Shown here in pieces: positions 1 through 7,507 of a stretch of DNA of 40,436 nt. Numbering within the stretch: the stretch's first letter is position 1; each line of letters opens with the position of its first letter. Location: NCBI GenBank assembly GCA_023259675.1, contig JALRGT010000029.1, forward strand, positions 1 to 40,436. The letters are read 5' to 3'. The stretch comes from Flavobacterium sp. (GTDB lineage Bacteria > Bacteroidota > Bacteroidia > Flavobacteriales > Flavobacteriaceae). The translations under genes and the position numbers were made by a program. The notes beneath the pieces were generated by a model. That model had not been told where the DNA came from and did not search any database. It worked only from the letters and a program-made list of their open reading frames with translations.

Positions 1-34
1 AATTTCAAATTTTCGAATTGACTAATTGAAATTG

Positions 35-42
35 TATCTTTG
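35..42 (+). promoter_or_regulatory. Promoter -7 box (TATCTTTG) of gltX
   Basis: The octamer matches the Bacteroidota sigma-A -7 consensus TAnnTTTG in all fixed positions. It ends 17 bases before the gltX ATG. A possible -33 TTG lies at 18-20, but the spacing of 14 bases is short, so only the -7 box is called. Confidence 0.7.
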
Positions 43-59
43 CCGCAAAATTTATACAA

Positions 60-1565
60 ATGTCAAACCCAATTCGTGTGCGTTTTGCACCAAGTCCAAC
101 GGGACCTTTACATATTGGTGGTGTACGTACTGCCCTATTTAATTACTTATTTGCCAAGAAAAATGGTGGAACTTTCTATCTTAGAATTGAAGATACCGAC
201 CAAAACCGATTCGTTCCAGGTGCCGAAGCATATATCTTGGAAGCCTTGGAATGGTTAGGAATTGCTCCTGATGAAACCATTGGAAAAAATGAAAAATTTG
301 GTCCTTATCGTCAAAGCGAAAGAAAACATTTGTACCAAGAATATGCTGATCAATTGATTCATTCTGGTTGGGCATATTATGCTTTTGATACTCCTGAAGC
401 TTTAGATGCTTACAGAAAATCAGAAGAAGAACAAGGAAAAACATTCATTTACAATCATACCAACAGAGAAAAACTGGATACTTCTTTGGTGCTTTCTCCT
501 TCAGCAACAGCTCAAAGAATAGCCAATAGAGAACATTATGTAATCCGTTTTAAAACACCGGTTGATGAAACTTTACATTTACAGGATATTATTCGTGGAG
601 ATGTAAAATTTGAAACTGGTCTATTGGATGACAAAGTATTGTTTAAAAGTGACGGTATGCCAACCTATCATTTGGCCAATATTGTCGATGATCATTTAAT
701 GGAAACTTCACACGTAATTCGTGGAGAAGAATGGTTGCCATCGATGCCATTACACGTTATGTTATATAGAGCTTTTGGTTGGGATGCCCCTCAATTTGCT
801 CATTTGCCATTGATATTAAAACCAGTTGGAAATGGAAAATTATCCAAACGAGATGGCGATAAATTAGGCTTTCCGGTATTCCCTTTAGAATGGAAAACAG
901 AAGACGGAATCTCTTCGGGATACAGAGAAAAAGGATTTTTCCCGGAAGCGGTAATCAACTTTTTAGCTTTATTGGGTTGGAATGACGGAACAGACAAAGA
1001 ATTGTTTTCATTGGAAGAATTAGTTGAAGCTTTCGATTTAAATCGTGTGCACAAAGCAGGAGCTAAATTTGATCCTGAAAAAAACAAATGGTTCAATCAT
1101 CAGTATTTAATCAAACAAAAAGATGCCGATTTGGCGAACGACTTTTCTCCATTTTTGAAAGAAAAAGGAATAGCTGTTTCGAATGAAGTTATAACTAAAG
1201 TGGTTTCCTTAATAAAAGAAAGAGCTCATTTCGTTTCTGAATTTTGGGATTTAAGTGATTTCTTTTTTGTGGCACCAACTACTTATGATGCAAAAGCAAG
1301 CAAAAACTGGAAAGAAGAAACTCCAACATTGATGCAAGAATTAATTTCAGTTGTTGAAGAAATTACTGATTTTACTTCTGCCAACATTGAAACAATTGTA
1401 AAAGATTGGATGACGAAAAACGAAATTGGAATGGGAAAAGTGATGCAACCTTTTCGTTTGAGTTTGGTTGGCGCATTAAAAGGCCCTCACCTATTTGATA
1501 TAGTGGAGGTCATTGGAAAAGACGAAACGATTAAAAGGATTCAAAAAGCAATTGAAACTTTATAG
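60..1565 (+). CDS. gltX: Glutamyl-tRNA synthetase
   Basis: This cytoplasmic class I aminoacyl-tRNA synthetase charges tRNA-Glu with glutamate using ATP. The 501-residue protein opens with the Rossmann-fold catalytic core. The HIGH-type signature is HIGG at residues 18-21, and the KMSKS-type loop is KLSKR at 260-264. The C-terminal part is the helical anticodon-binding region. Length is slightly above the usual bacterial GltX of about 470-490. The ATG at 60 follows a clear -7 box and gives the canonical N-terminus beginning MSNPIRVRFAPSPTG. It is a single-gene unit closed by a hairpin shared with the convergent gene. A glutaminyl-tRNA synthetase is also encoded in the window, so this enzyme is probably the discriminating type that does not mischarge tRNA-Gln (inference). 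Confidence 0.98.
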   Translation: MSNPIRVRFAPSPTGPLHIGGVRTALFNYLFAKKNGGTFYLRIEDTDQNRFVPGAEAYILEALEWLGIAPDETIGKNEKFGPYRQSERKHLYQEYADQLIHSGWAYYAFDTPEALDAYRKSEEEQGKTFIYNHTNREKLDTSLVLSPSATAQRIANREHYVIRFKTPVDETLHLQDIIRGDVKFETGLLDDKVLFKSDGMPTYHLANIVDDHLMETSHVIRGEEWLPSMPLHVMLYRAFGWDAPQFAHLPLILKPVGNGKLSKRDGDKLGFPVFPLEWKTEDGISSGYREKGFFPEAVINFLALLGWNDGTDKELFSLEELVEAFDLNRVHKAGAKFDPEKNKWFNHQYLIKQKDADLANDFSPFLKEKGIAVSNEVITKVVSLIKERAHFVSEFWDLSDFFFVAPTTYDAKASKNWKEETPTLMQELISVVEEITDFTSANIETIVKDWMTKNEIGMGKVMQPFRLSLVGALKGPHLFDIVEVIGKDETIKRIQKAIETL

Positions 1566-1578
1566 AATTTACAATAAC

Positions 1579-1616
1579 AAAAAAGCTTCCGGCCTTTGAA
1601 AGATTGGAAGCTTTTT
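1579..1616. terminator. Bidirectional intrinsic terminator between gltX and the convergent barrel gene
   Basis: Stem AAAAGCTTCC at 1581-1590 pairs perfectly with GGAAGCTTTT at 1606-1615, with a 15-base loop. It is flanked by A residues on the left and T residues on the right, so it can work on both strands. It lies between the gltX stop (1565) and the stop of the leftward gene (1624). Confidence 0.85.
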
Positions 1617-1623
1617 ATTTACT

Positions 1624-2250
1624 TTATAAATAAATAATTAAATTTCCATTTAGAATACTCGGATTTCCTTTAAAATCATATCCTAAACCTTCTAGCATAT
1701 TGTTGATTCCGTATTGATAGGAAATATTAGCTCTAAAATGCCTTACTCCAAAAGTAAGTCCAACGGTTGGATAAAAATTAAATTGATTGATACCGGAAAT
1801 ATCTTTGACTAATAAAGTAGTTCCAGAAATAGTATTGTTCTCCTTTTCATAATCTGTTTTCAATTTTCCGTTGATTTGAACCAAAGGACCAAACTCTAAA
1901 CTCAAATGATTTTCAATTAGTTTATAACTCAATTGCAAAGAAATCTGCGCCGAAGCTAATTTTTGATTTACTTTTTCATCAAACAAAAAAGAACTTTTAG
2001 TATCCACAGAAAAATTATTTTCAGAAAACTGGATGGCATAAACCATGTCCCAATTATTATAAAAATTTCCTCGTATAGAAAGTCCGGCATTCCAACCTAA
2101 ATCTGGTGCGGTATTAAAATTTTTAGTATTTAAGGTAAACTGATTTACTCCACCGGAGATTCCAATTCGGTTAGAATCCCTATACCTATATTGCGCAAAT
2201 ATTGAAGTTATAGAAAAAAAGAAGAGTGCTATTAGTAATGAATTTTTCAT
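1624..2250 (-). CDS. PorT-like outer-membrane beta-barrel protein
   Basis: Predicted 208-residue outer-membrane protein. The first 20 or so residues (MKNSLLIALFFFSITSIFAQ) form a Sec signal peptide ending at a typical Ala-Gln cleavage site. The rest alternates hydrophobic and polar residues as in a small beta-barrel, with repeated aromatic and glycine positions, and ends in IIYL, a hydrophobic terminal strand. This resembles the PorT or outer-membrane-protein beta-barrel families of Bacteroidota; it is not confidently the T9SS protein PorT itself. An upstream GTG at 2271 would also give an open frame, but it falls inside the -7 box, so the ATG at 2250 is chosen. No cargo or ligand can be inferred. 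Confidence 0.75.
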   Translation of the reverse strand: MKNSLLIALFFFSITSIFAQYRYRDSNRIGISGGVNQFTLNTKNFNTAPDLGWNAGLSIRGNFYNNWDMVYAIQFSENNFSVDTKSSFLFDEKVNQKLASAQISLQLSYKLIENHLSLEFGPLVQINGKLKTDYEKENNTISGTTLLVKDISGINQFNFYPTVGLTFGVRHFRANISYQYGINNMLEGLGYDFKGNPSILNGNLIIYL

Positions 2251-2270
2251 ATAATAATTTTGTAGTAACA

Positions 2271-2278
2271 CAAACGTA
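2271..2278 (-). promoter_or_regulatory. Promoter -7 box (TACGTTTG) of the PorT-like gene
   Basis: On the minus strand the octamer fits TAnnTTTG exactly and ends 20 bases before the ATG at 2250. It rules out the longer reading frame beginning at 2271. Confidence 0.55.
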
Positions 2279-2327
2279 ATTTTTTTTTGTTAATTTAGGA
2301 GAATTATAAAACTAAAATTATATAAAA

Positions 2328-3308
2328 ATGGGTATTACCTTTATTATTTTTCTCTTTTTTGGCTTTTTCATTTTCTTATCATCGTTTTTTACAGTTAAAC
2401 AACAAACAGCTGTTATTGTGGAACGATTTGGAAAATTTTTAAGTATTCGGCAATCAGGTTTACATCTTAAAATTCCAATGATAGATCGAATAGCAGGGCG
2501 TGTGAATTTAAAAATTCAACAACTGGATGTTATTATTGAAACCAAAACCAAAGACAATGTGTTCGTAAAATTGAAAGTTTCGGTTCAGTTTATGGTGGTT
2601 AAAGAAACCGTTTATGATGCTTTTTATAAATTGGAATATCCACACGATCAAATTACTTCTTATGTATTTGATGTCGTTCGTGCCGAAGTTCCAAAATTAA
2701 AATTGGATGACGTTTTTGAACGAAAAGACGATATTGCCATTGCCGTAAAACGGGAATTGAATGAAGCCATGACTACCTATGGATACACCATTATCAATAC
2801 TTTGGTTACTGATATTGATCCGGACATTCAAGTAAAAAATGCCATGAATAGAATTAATGCTGCCGACAGGGAAAAAACAGTAGCTGAATTTGAAGCAGAA
2901 GCATCCAGAATTCGAATTGTGGCCAAAGCCAAAGCTGAAGCCGAAAGTAAACGTCTACAAGGACAAGGTATAGCCGATCAAAGACGCGAAATTGCCCGAG
3001 GATTGGTAGAAAGTGTGGATGTGTTGAATACGGTTGGAATCAATTCCCAAGAAGCCTCGGCGCTGATTGTGGTAACCCAACATTATGATACCTTACAGGC
3101 CATTGGTGCAGAAACCAATTCAAATTTAATTTTATTGCCTAATTCACCACAGGCAGGAAGTGAAATGCTAAATAATATGGTCGCTTCTTTTAGCGCATCG
3201 AACCAAGTGGGCGAAATGATGAAAAAAGCAAATCGCAAACAATCTAAAAAAACAGAAAAAGAGCCGAATGACAAACCGGAAACAGATTCTGAAAATGTTG
3301 AGGAATAA
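2328..3308 (+). CDS. SPFH/Band 7 (stomatin-like) membrane protein
   Basis: A 326-residue SPFH-superfamily protein. Residues about 4-22 form one hydrophobic N-terminal anchor. The stomatin/prohibitin-homology domain follows directly (motif QQTAVIVERFGKF, then HLKIPMIDRI). A charged Ala/Glu-rich helical region with AEFEAEASR and AKAEAESKR comes next, then a Lys/Glu-rich tail that is probably disordered. Such proteins assemble into oligomeric membrane scaffolds and often sit with NfeD or FtsH proteases. No NfeD gene lies beside this one, so its partner is unknown. The layout fits the QmcA/stomatin subgroup. It ends in a strong hairpin, and the next genes run in the opposite direction, so it is probably transcribed alone. 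Confidence 0.9.
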   Translation: MGITFIIFLFFGFFIFLSSFFTVKQQTAVIVERFGKFLSIRQSGLHLKIPMIDRIAGRVNLKIQQLDVIIETKTKDNVFVKLKVSVQFMVVKETVYDAFYKLEYPHDQITSYVFDVVRAEVPKLKLDDVFERKDDIAIAVKRELNEAMTTYGYTIINTLVTDIDPDIQVKNAMNRINAADREKTVAEFEAEASRIRIVAKAKAEAESKRLQGQGIADQRREIARGLVESVDVLNTVGINSQEASALIVVTQHYDTLQAIGAETNSNLILLPNSPQAGSEMLNNMVASFSASNQVGEMMKKANRKQSKKTEKEPNDKPETDSENVEE

Positions 3309-3331
3309 AAAAATTGAATCTAAATAACATG

Positions 3332-3363
3332 AAATAAGAGGCTTAACGGCCTCTTATTTTTTT
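3332..3363 (+). terminator. Intrinsic terminator of the SPFH gene
   Basis: AAATAAGAGGC at 3332-3342 pairs perfectly with GCCTCTTATTT at 3349-3359, with a 6-base loop and T residues to 3363. The hairpin overlaps the stop codon of the leftward gene that ends at 3343, so the two transcription units share this sequence. Confidence 0.85.
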
Positions 3364-3597
3364 AAATATGAATTTAGTGATGAATGGTATCGCTAAGTTT
3401 AAAATTTTACCATACGGACCCGGAAGATTAGGCACATAGTTACTTACCATGTTTTTTACTATATTTTTAGGCTCCAAATTTTCTTTAATATCTTGAATTC
3501 CTAAATACAATTTTTGAAGGTTTATTTCCTTTTCTATTTTTAGAATTTCAAGCTCCCTATCTATTTGGGCGTAAGATGAATATTTTTTGGTAGCCAT
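3343..3597 (-). CDS. Small helical protein of the YtxH/holin-like set (possibly DUF6327)
   Basis: An 84-residue protein with no signal peptide. Residues about 10-45 are charged and helix-forming (REIEILK-like repeats, here ELEILKIEKEINLQKLYLG). The C-terminal part is moderately hydrophobic and ends with a basic KKIRGR tail, which suggests peripheral membrane association. It is the last gene of three leftward genes and lies 3 bases after its neighbour, so it is almost certainly co-transcribed and probably translationally coupled. From memory it fits the flavobacterial DUF6327 group; that name should be checked. Function unknown. Confidence 0.75.
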   Translation of the reverse strand: MATKKYSSYAQIDRELEILKIEKEINLQKLYLGIQDIKENLEPKNIVKNMVSNYVPNLPGPYGKILNLAIPFITKFIFKKIRGR

Positions 3598-3600
3598 AAT

Positions 3601-3951
3601 TTAGTCGTTAAAAAATATTTCTGAAAATTTTTCTAAGATTGGTCCTTCAACTATTTTATCTTTTATCAAAAATAAAAGCAGAGTGAAAACAATATAAATA
3701 CAACCAACAATTAAAAAACCCATTGTATAACTACCAAAATAATTAGCAATTGCAAACGCAAGAGCAATTGAAAAGAATAGTAAAACCATACTTATGCACA
3801 ACAAAATCATAGTAAACTTAAAAATCATTGTCGTTGACTTCATCGCTACCTTGAAACTTCGCAATTTAAAATAGGCTAAACTATTTTCAATATAAGCCTG
3901 AGCTTCTTCTTGAATATTTTCAGTATTTTCTTTTAATTCTTCAAATGCCAT
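3601..3951 (-). CDS. Phage-holin-superfamily III (DUF1469-like) membrane protein
   Basis: A 116-residue protein. A charged N-terminal amphipathic segment (ENTENIQEEAQAYIENSLAY) leads to two strong membrane segments at about 40-68 and 72-94, separated by a short turn near YFGSYTMG. A polar tail follows. This layout matches the Actinobacterial Holin-X/DUF1469 family, which in Bacteroidota is chromosomal and not a lysis gene. It sits between a YtxH-type gene and a small helical protein. By analogy with YqjD/YqjE-type sets, an envelope or general-stress role is likely (inference). Confidence 0.8.
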   Translation of the reverse strand: MAFEELKENTENIQEEAQAYIENSLAYFKLRSFKVAMKSTTMIFKFTMILLCISMVLLFFSIALAFAIANYFGSYTMGFLIVGCIYIVFTLLLFLIKDKIVEGPILEKFSEIFFND

Positions 3952-3992
3952 ATCTATTATTTTTTTAAAACCAATTCAGATAATAATCAATA

Positions 3993-4325
3993 TTATTTTT
4001 GAAGTTTTGCATTTTGTTCTTTCAATTCGGCCAATTTTGATTCTAAGAAAGTAATCACATCTTCCGTTTTATGACTGACATTAGAAATTAATTCATCATA
4101 GGTATCTTGTAAACTATTTTTTTTACTATGAATGAATTTCTTTTTCAATTCATCTGATGCCTCATCAAATTTATGTTGTAGATCTTTTATGGCATCATCA
4201 TAACCATCTTTAAACTTTTGTCTTGTTTTAGTTCCTTTTTCAGGAGCAAACAAAATTCCAATTCCAGCACCAATTGCAGTACCCACAATTAAAGCTAATA
4301 TAGTATTTCCGGTATTACTAGACAT
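3993..4325 (-). CDS. YtxH-domain protein
   Basis: A 110-residue protein. The N-terminal membrane segment (about residues 8-27) carries the glycine-rich pattern GTAIGAGIGILFAPEKG that defines YtxH-like proteins. It is followed by a long charged amphipathic helix of Lys/Asp/Glu/Leu repeats, likely a coiled coil in the cytoplasm. Members are often induced by general or envelope stress. It is first in a leftward three-gene unit. Upstream on the minus strand a TATATTTA box (7 of 8 promoter positions) lies between a GTTCAT/ATGAAC inverted repeat at 4341-4346 and 4369-4374, which could be an operator. Confidence 0.85.
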   Translation of the reverse strand: MSSNTGNTILALIVGTAIGAGIGILFAPEKGTKTRQKFKDGYDDAIKDLQHKFDEASDELKKKFIHSKKNSLQDTYDELISNVSHKTEDVITFLESKLAELKEQNAKLQK

Positions 4326-4631
4326 GTGATAATAATTTTAGTTCATAATACATAAATATACGATTTTTATGAACAAGCTCCTGTTAATATGCCGTTAAAG
4401 TGATTGTTGGATTACTACAACTTAAAATAAAGGCGAATTTTAAATAAAAACTACACAACCTATATAAAGCGGTGTAAATTTATAAAAATTCGCTTAAAAT
4501 GGATTTATATAAATCGTTTTTAATTACTAATATTTATGAAATATATAAAAATAATAATCATTTATAATAATAAGAAAAGCGCCTTATAAAAAGCGCTTTC
4601 CATTGAAAAAATCTATATTAAAAAATTGATT
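4326..4631. other. 306-base AT-rich spacer with nested inverted repeats
   Basis: No convincing gene. It holds the YtxH promoter region on the left and the glnS terminator on the right. Between them GCGAATTTT (4433-4441) pairs with AAAATTCGC (4485-4493) and encloses a second stem, TACAC (4452-4456) with GTGTA (4472-4476). A perfect 14-base palindrome GATTTATATAAATC lies at 4502-4515. The elements could be a structured RNA, a double terminator, or chance pairing in AT-rich DNA. Confidence 0.4.
4575..4600 (-). terminator. Intrinsic terminator of glnS
   Basis: On the minus strand a 7-base GC-containing stem (AAAGCGC with GCGCTTT; arms 4576-4582 and 4593-4599) is followed by TTTTCTTATTATTA. It lies about 30 bases after the glnS stop at 4632. 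Confidence 0.75.
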
Positions 4632-6734
4632 CTAAAATTTTAAATCATTTAGCAAAGCAATGACGTTTTCGTTTTTTTCTGCATTTTTTAAATCTAAAAT
4701 TTGATTTTTAAAAATATCAAAATTCACTGCATCTTCTTTTAAATTTTGAATGGCTAAAATTCGAACAGCAGCCAATTGACTTTTTAAGGACATTGAATAC
4801 AATTTAGTTAATACATCTGATTCGATATCTTTTGCATGAACTTTATCAGAATTTTTTAAAATCAAGTTAGCAAAAAATAAGGAGTTGTTGTCATTTTTAA
4901 TATTTTTAGCAATAGTCTGATTAACTAAACTAAAATTATCAATACTTTTTATATTCTCAATGATACTTGTTAAAAGCATTTCAGCCGCATTGGCATTTTT
5001 TTCTTTTACATATTTATTGATTTCCTTTTGGGTATTCATCAATAAATTGGCTTCTTTTTTCCCTTTTTCTTCCCAAGCATCTTTTAGTCCAACAGTCTTG
5101 TTGAAGACTAGTTTAGAAGTAGTTGAATCATTATCTACATTAAAATATCCCAAACGTTGAAACTGAAATTTTTCTCCCTTTTCAGCATTTGCCAAACTAG
5201 GTTCTACATAAGCTGTGATGATTTCTAAGGATTTTTCGTTTATAAATTCCAAGAAATTTTTCTCTTTATGACTATCTGGAGCTTCATCGGTGAACAAACG
5301 ATCATACAAACGAATTTCTGCAGGAATAGCATGAGCAATAGAAACCCAATGCAAAGTTCCTGCTACTTTTCTTTTGGAGGCTTCACTCCCACTGCCACTT
5401 AAGGAATCAGTGTCGTAAGTAACATGAATTTCAGTAATAACACCATCTTTATCTTTGGTTACACTTTCTCCTTTTATAATATATCCATTTTTTAAACGCA
5501 CTTCATTTCCAATACTTAAACGGAAAAATTTAGCTGGTGCTACTTCAAGAAAATCTTCTCTTTCGATGTATAACTCTCTTGAAAAAGGAACTTTTCTGAA
5601 TCCAGCCGTTTCATCTTCCTGATTGTTTTCGGCATCCAACCACTCGACATTATCTTTTGGATAATTGGTAATTACTACTTTTATTGGATCTAAAACAGCC
5701 ATAACTCTAGGCGCTGTTTTATTTAAATCTTCACGCAAACAAAATTCTAAAAGGGATACATCAATTACATTTTCACGCTTGGCAACACCTATAATATCAC
5801 AAAATTTACGAATGGCATGAGCGGTATATCCTCTTCTGCGTAATCCAGAAATCGTTGGCATTCTTGGATCATCCCAACCATTTACCACATTGTCTTGAAC
5901 TAACTGCAAGAGTTTTCTTTTACTCATTACGGTGTAATTCAAATTCAAACGCGCAAATTCATATTGATGTGGCCTTACTTTTTTAGCATCATAAATTTGG
6001 TCTAAAAACCAATTGTATAATTCCCGGTGCATCACAAATTCCAACGTACAAATAGAATGTGAAATCTGTTCGATATAATCACTTTCTCCATGTGCATAAT
6101 CATACATTGGATAAATGTTCCAATCATTACCAGTACGATGGTGATGGCGGTGTAAAATACGGTACATTAACGGATCACGCATCAACATATTAGAAGATGA
6201 CATATCAATTTTAGCTCGTAAAACATGACTTCCTTCTGGAAAATCACCTTTTTTCATTCCTTCGAATAAAGCTAAATTTTCTTCAACAGAACGATTACGA
6301 AACGGACTATCAACACCTGGTTGACTCGGCGTTCCTTTTTGCTCTGCCATAGCCTCCGAAGATTGACTATCTATATACGCTTTACCATTTTTAATCATGA
6401 AAATAGCCCAATCATATAACTGTTGGAAATAATCAGAAGCATAACGTTCCTCCGCCCAATTAAATCCTAACCATTGTAAATCTTCTTTGATGGCATCTAC
6501 ATATTCTTGCTCTTCTTTGGCTGGATTAGTATCATCAAAACGCAAATTTACCGGCGCATTATACTTTAATCCTAAACCAAAATTCAAGCAAATTGATTTA
6601 GCATGACCAATATGCAAATACCCATTTGGTTCTGGTGGAAATCGAAAACGTAATTTATCTTGAGGAAAACCATTGCTTAAGTTTTCTTCAACGATTTGTT
6701 CTATAAAATGGAGGGATTTATCTTCAGTTGACAT
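4632..6734 (-). CDS. glnS: Glutaminyl-tRNA synthetase with C-terminal extension
   Basis: Class I synthetase that charges tRNA-Gln with glutamine in the cytoplasm. The catalytic core carries HIGH at residues 41-44, within FPPEPNGYLHIGHAK, and the MSKRK loop at 270-274. The beta-barrel anticodon domains end near residue 557 at NKTVGLKDAWEEK. The protein is 700 residues, against about 550 for the E. coli type; the extra 143 residues (about 558-700) are Lys/Asn/Leu-rich and predicted helical. YqeY-like tRNA-binding tails are known on some GlnRS proteins, but this one shows no motif I can assign. It is transcribed alone from a TATCTTTG box 18 bases before the ATG and ends in its own terminator. 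Confidence 0.97.
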   Translation of the reverse strand: MSTEDKSLHFIEQIVEENLSNGFPQDKLRFRFPPEPNGYLHIGHAKSICLNFGLGLKYNAPVNLRFDDTNPAKEEQEYVDAIKEDLQWLGFNWAEERYASDYFQQLYDWAIFMIKNGKAYIDSQSSEAMAEQKGTPSQPGVDSPFRNRSVEENLALFEGMKKGDFPEGSHVLRAKIDMSSSNMLMRDPLMYRILHRHHHRTGNDWNIYPMYDYAHGESDYIEQISHSICTLEFVMHRELYNWFLDQIYDAKKVRPHQYEFARLNLNYTVMSKRKLLQLVQDNVVNGWDDPRMPTISGLRRRGYTAHAIRKFCDIIGVAKRENVIDVSLLEFCLREDLNKTAPRVMAVLDPIKVVITNYPKDNVEWLDAENNQEDETAGFRKVPFSRELYIEREDFLEVAPAKFFRLSIGNEVRLKNGYIIKGESVTKDKDGVITEIHVTYDTDSLSGSGSEASKRKVAGTLHWVSIAHAIPAEIRLYDRLFTDEAPDSHKEKNFLEFINEKSLEIITAYVEPSLANAEKGEKFQFQRLGYFNVDNDSTTSKLVFNKTVGLKDAWEEKGKKEANLLMNTQKEINKYVKEKNANAAEMLLTSIIENIKSIDNFSLVNQTIAKNIKNDNNSLFFANLILKNSDKVHAKDIESDVLTKLYSMSLKSQLAAVRILAIQNLKEDAVNFDIFKNQILDLKNAEKNENVIALLNDLKF

Positions 6735-6752
6735 TATTTTGTTTTATTTTAG

Positions 6753-6760
6753 CAAAGATA
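6753..6760 (-). promoter_or_regulatory. Promoter -7 box (TATCTTTG) of glnS
   Basis: Exact TAnnTTTG match on the minus strand, ending 18 bases before the glnS ATG. The heptad repeat at 6766-6785 occupies the position where the -33 element would be. Confidence 0.7.
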
Positions 6761-6765
6761 AATAA

Positions 6766-6815
6766 ATGGTTTAAAGTTTAAGGTTTAAAGTTGTTCAAGT
6801 TAACCTTAAACCATA
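6766..6815. repeat. Short heptad repeat with inverted copy between glnS and folB
   Basis: The sequence reads TGGTTTAAAG-TTTAAGGTTTAAAG, i.e. about three degenerate copies of a GTTTAAA-type heptad. An inverted arm, AACCTTAAACCAT, follows around 6801-6813, so the block can fold into a hairpin. Its composition differs from ordinary spacer DNA. Confidence 0.5.
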
Positions 6816-6839
6816 TATTTTGTATCTTAAATATAAATT

Positions 6840-7199
6840 ATGGGCATTATTAAATTAAAAAATATTCGTACGTTTTCGTATCATGGCTGTTTAATTGAAG
6901 AAGGAAAAATAGGTTCTGATTACGCTGTTGACCTGCAAATTAAAGCAGACTTAAAAAAATCCTGTGATTCTGACAACCTTGAAGATACGGTAGATTATGT
7001 ATTATTAAATAAAATTATAGTCGAAGAAATGGCAATTCGTTCTCAATTATTGGAACATGTTGCCAAAAGAATAATTACAAGAGTTTTTCAAGAAGTACCT
7101 ACCATTACTCACATAAAAGTAGGAGTTTCAAAATTGAATCCTCCTATTGGTGGTGATGTTGAGGCTGTTACCATCGAATTGGAAGAAACTAAAAGTTAA
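6840..7199 (+). CDS. folB: Dihydroneopterin aldolase
   Basis: Folate biosynthesis enzyme that converts 7,8-dihydroneopterin to 6-hydroxymethyl-7,8-dihydropterin and glycolaldehyde. The 119-residue length is typical. Family signatures visible are the N-terminal YHGCLIEEGKIG segment (residues 14-25, with the pterin-binding region Glu), LEDTVDYVLL at 47-56, and the C-terminal KLNPPIGG, whose Lys98 corresponds to the catalytic lysine. It acts as a cytoplasmic oligomer. No other folate genes adjoin it. The inverted repeat at 7223-7263 is the only terminator-like element before the tRNA gene. Confidence 0.93.
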   Translation: MGIIKLKNIRTFSYHGCLIEEGKIGSDYAVDLQIKADLKKSCDSDNLEDTVDYVLLNKIIVEEMAIRSQLLEHVAKRIITRVFQEVPTITHIKVGVSKLNPPIGGDVEAVTIELEETKS

Positions 7200-7222
7200 A
7201 TCCAAAATTTTATAAAAAACCC

Positions 7223-7263
7223 AAATTCCAAAGTAATGCGATTATGTGTGTTATTTGGAATTT
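7223..7263. repeat. Inverted repeat downstream of folB
   Basis: AAATTCCAAA (7223-7232) and TTTGGAATTT (7254-7263) are perfect 10-base inverted arms separated by 21 bases. The right arm continues as TGAAATTTG. It lies between folB and the tRNA-Cys promoter and could end folB transcription, although no long T tract follows. Confidence 0.5.
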
Positions 7264-7267
7264 GAAA

Positions 7268-7298
7268 TTTGCGTTTTGTTATTTTTATAGTATATTTG
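7268..7298 (+). promoter_or_regulatory. Promoter of tRNA-Cys
   Basis: A -33 TTTG at 7268-7271 and -7 TATATTTG at 7291-7298 are separated by 19 bases, which fits the Bacteroidota consensus. The tRNA starts 18 bases after the -7 box. Confidence 0.7.
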
Positions 7299-7315
7299 CA
7301 CACCAATAAATAATT

Positions 7316-7386
7316 GGCGTCGTGGCCGAGCGGCTAGGCTGGGCTCTGCAAAAGCTCCTACTCCGGTTCGAATCCGGACGATGCCT
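7316..7386 (+). tRNA. tRNA-Cys (anticodon GCA)
   Basis: A 71-base cloverleaf. The acceptor stem GGCGTCG pairs with CGATGCC (one G-U pair). The anticodon arm is GGGCT-CTGCAAA-AGCTC with GCA in the loop. The T arm is TCCGG-TTCGAAT-CCGGA. The discriminator base is U (7386), the usual identity element of tRNA-Cys. The 3' CCA is not encoded. Confidence 0.97.
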
Positions 7387-7390
7387 CTAA

Positions 7391-7420
7391 AACCTTCAAA
7401 GCAATTTGGAGGTTTTTTTT
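7391..7420 (+). terminator. Intrinsic terminator of tRNA-Cys
   Basis: AACCTTCAAA (7391-7400) pairs with TTTGGAGGTT (one G-T wobble) around a GCAA loop and is followed by T residues to 7420. Confidence 0.9.
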
Positions 7421-7457
7421 ATGTCTAATTATCAATAAATTGTATAAGTAATTTAAT

Positions 7458-7485
7458 AAAAAAAACCGTTCTTGATGAACGGTTT
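7458..7485 (-). terminator. Intrinsic terminator of the LysE-type gene
   Basis: AAACCGTTC (7463-7471) pairs perfectly with GAACGGTTT (7477-7485) around a 5-base loop. On the minus strand the stem is followed by a T tract (7458-7465), 22 bases after the stop of the leftward gene. Confidence 0.88.
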
Positions 7486-7507
7486 AAACTTATGAATGAA
7501 TTAAAAT

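Noticed and set aside
2251..2271. GTG start for the PorT-like gene, 7 codons upstream
   Set aside because: It overlaps the -7 promoter box and lies before a normal signal peptide start.
3601..3951. Holin-type gene as a sign of a prophage
   Set aside because: No endolysin, terminase, capsid or integrase gene is near, and this superfamily is commonly chromosomal beside YtxH-like genes.
4499..4567. A 22-codon ATG frame in the YtxH-glnS spacer
   Set aside because: It is AT-rich with no signature, no promoter box and no conservation evidence; chance frames of this size are expected.
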